From the NCBI RefSeq assembly GCF_030846195.1, contig NZ_JAVCWH010000010.1, positions 17,138 through 81,137 of the forward strand: 64,000 nucleotides of DNA. Direction: 5' to 3'. Each line of letters begins with the position of its first letter. The first letter of the stretch is position 1. The notes under the pieces were generated by a model. That model saw only the letters and a list, made by a program, of their open reading frames with translations, searched no databases and was not told where the DNA came from. The position numbers and the translations under genes were made by a program. The stretch is from Paracoccus yibinensis. Lineage in GTDB: Bacteria; Pseudomonadota; Alphaproteobacteria; Rhodobacterales; Rhodobacteraceae. Of this stretch, positions 63,783 to 64,000 are shown piece by piece.

Positions 63783-64000
63783 TCAGGCCTTGGTGATCAC
63801 GATCTCTGCATATTCGGACGGCAGGCGGAGAGTACCGTCCCTTGCATCGTTGAAGCGGGCCATGAGGGAAAGCAGGTCGTGCTCGAAGGCCTGCTGCCCT
63901 GGCGCGTCAAGCGCCAAGAAAGCCTTGTGGATGGGACCATAGAAGCGGCGGAACTCATCCAGGAAGTCCTGCGCAGAAGCATAGCGGAAAACGAAGGACT
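63783..64000 (-). CDS. C-terminal end of a methyltransferase, partial
   Basis: The last 72 codons of a gene that enters from the right edge. The product end reads FRYASAQDFLDEFRRFYGPIHKAF...DGTLRLPSEYAEIVITKA. This matches the C-terminus of class I SAM-dependent methyltransferases of the UbiE-like type that end in 'VPSEYLEVVITR'. The catalytic domain is outside the window. It is convergent with the preceding methyltransferase gene. Confidence 0.7.
   Translation of the reverse strand, partial: SFVFRYASAQDFLDEFRRFYGPIHKAFLALDAPGQQAFEHDLLSLMARFNDARDGTLRLPSEYAEIVITKA

Overview
The window looks like a high-G+C alphaproteobacterium of the Rhodobacterales (Paracoccus/Rhodobacter type). The reasons are a RepC-type replication protein, an RcgA/RcgR-like pair, an HvrA/H-NS-like protein, an IS66 element, a cluster of alphaproteobacterial plasmid/ICE accessory families, and codon use dominated by G/C at third positions. 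It was read by eye from sequence and translations; family names rest on motifs and remembered family patterns, not on database searches.

Region 1 (1 to about 40.9 kb) is the backbone of a conjugative plasmid or integrative conjugative element. On the minus strand it carries an IstB fragment, a DUF1173 protein, a secreted thermonuclease, a small secreted protein and a RepC-like initiator (864-4189), then two small conjugation-associated genes. A low-G+C pair resembling rcgA/rcgR (5435-8124) and an intact IS66 element (8167-10687, with an 8-bp target duplication) follow. The plus-strand operon 11151-24634 encodes a complete VirB/VirD4 type IV secretion system (VirB1, B2, B3, B4, a B7-like lipoprotein, two B5-like proteins, B6, B8, B9, B10, B11, D4). 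Next come a ParDE-type toxin-antitoxin pair, a VirD2-like relaxase with its accessory protein and a possible transfer-origin region, and then accessory genes: cold shock protein, DUF1330, DUF3768, DUF2493, Toprim/DUF7146-like, VapB-like, H-NS, ArdB/KlcA, a large ParB-like protein, a frameshifted gene and an ArdC-like protein. These would support transfer, establishment against host restriction, and maintenance.

Region 2 (about 40.9-50.5 kb) is a lower-G+C cargo island bounded on the left by a truncated IS256-family end. Its core is a four-gene minus-strand operon: a DUF1837/HamA-like putative nuclease, a 1205-aa DEAH helicase, a reverse transcriptase with a helical C-terminal region, and a family A DNA polymerase. 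I do not recognise this combination as a named system and regard it as the best candidate for an undescribed antiphage system. An AbiEii-like nucleotidyltransferase pair and a SWIM-SNF2 helicase follow.

Region 3 (about 54-64 kb) looks like ordinary chromosomal or chromid content: glycolipid-binding protein, acetyltransferase, VOC protein, a thiC gene under a TPP riboswitch but broken by a single amber codon, an RTX calcium-binding protein, a homocysteine S-methyltransferase with a divergent TetR regulator, and an AraC/GlxA regulator divergent from a methyltransferase. The AraC/methyltransferase promoter region is duplicated in front of the RTX gene.
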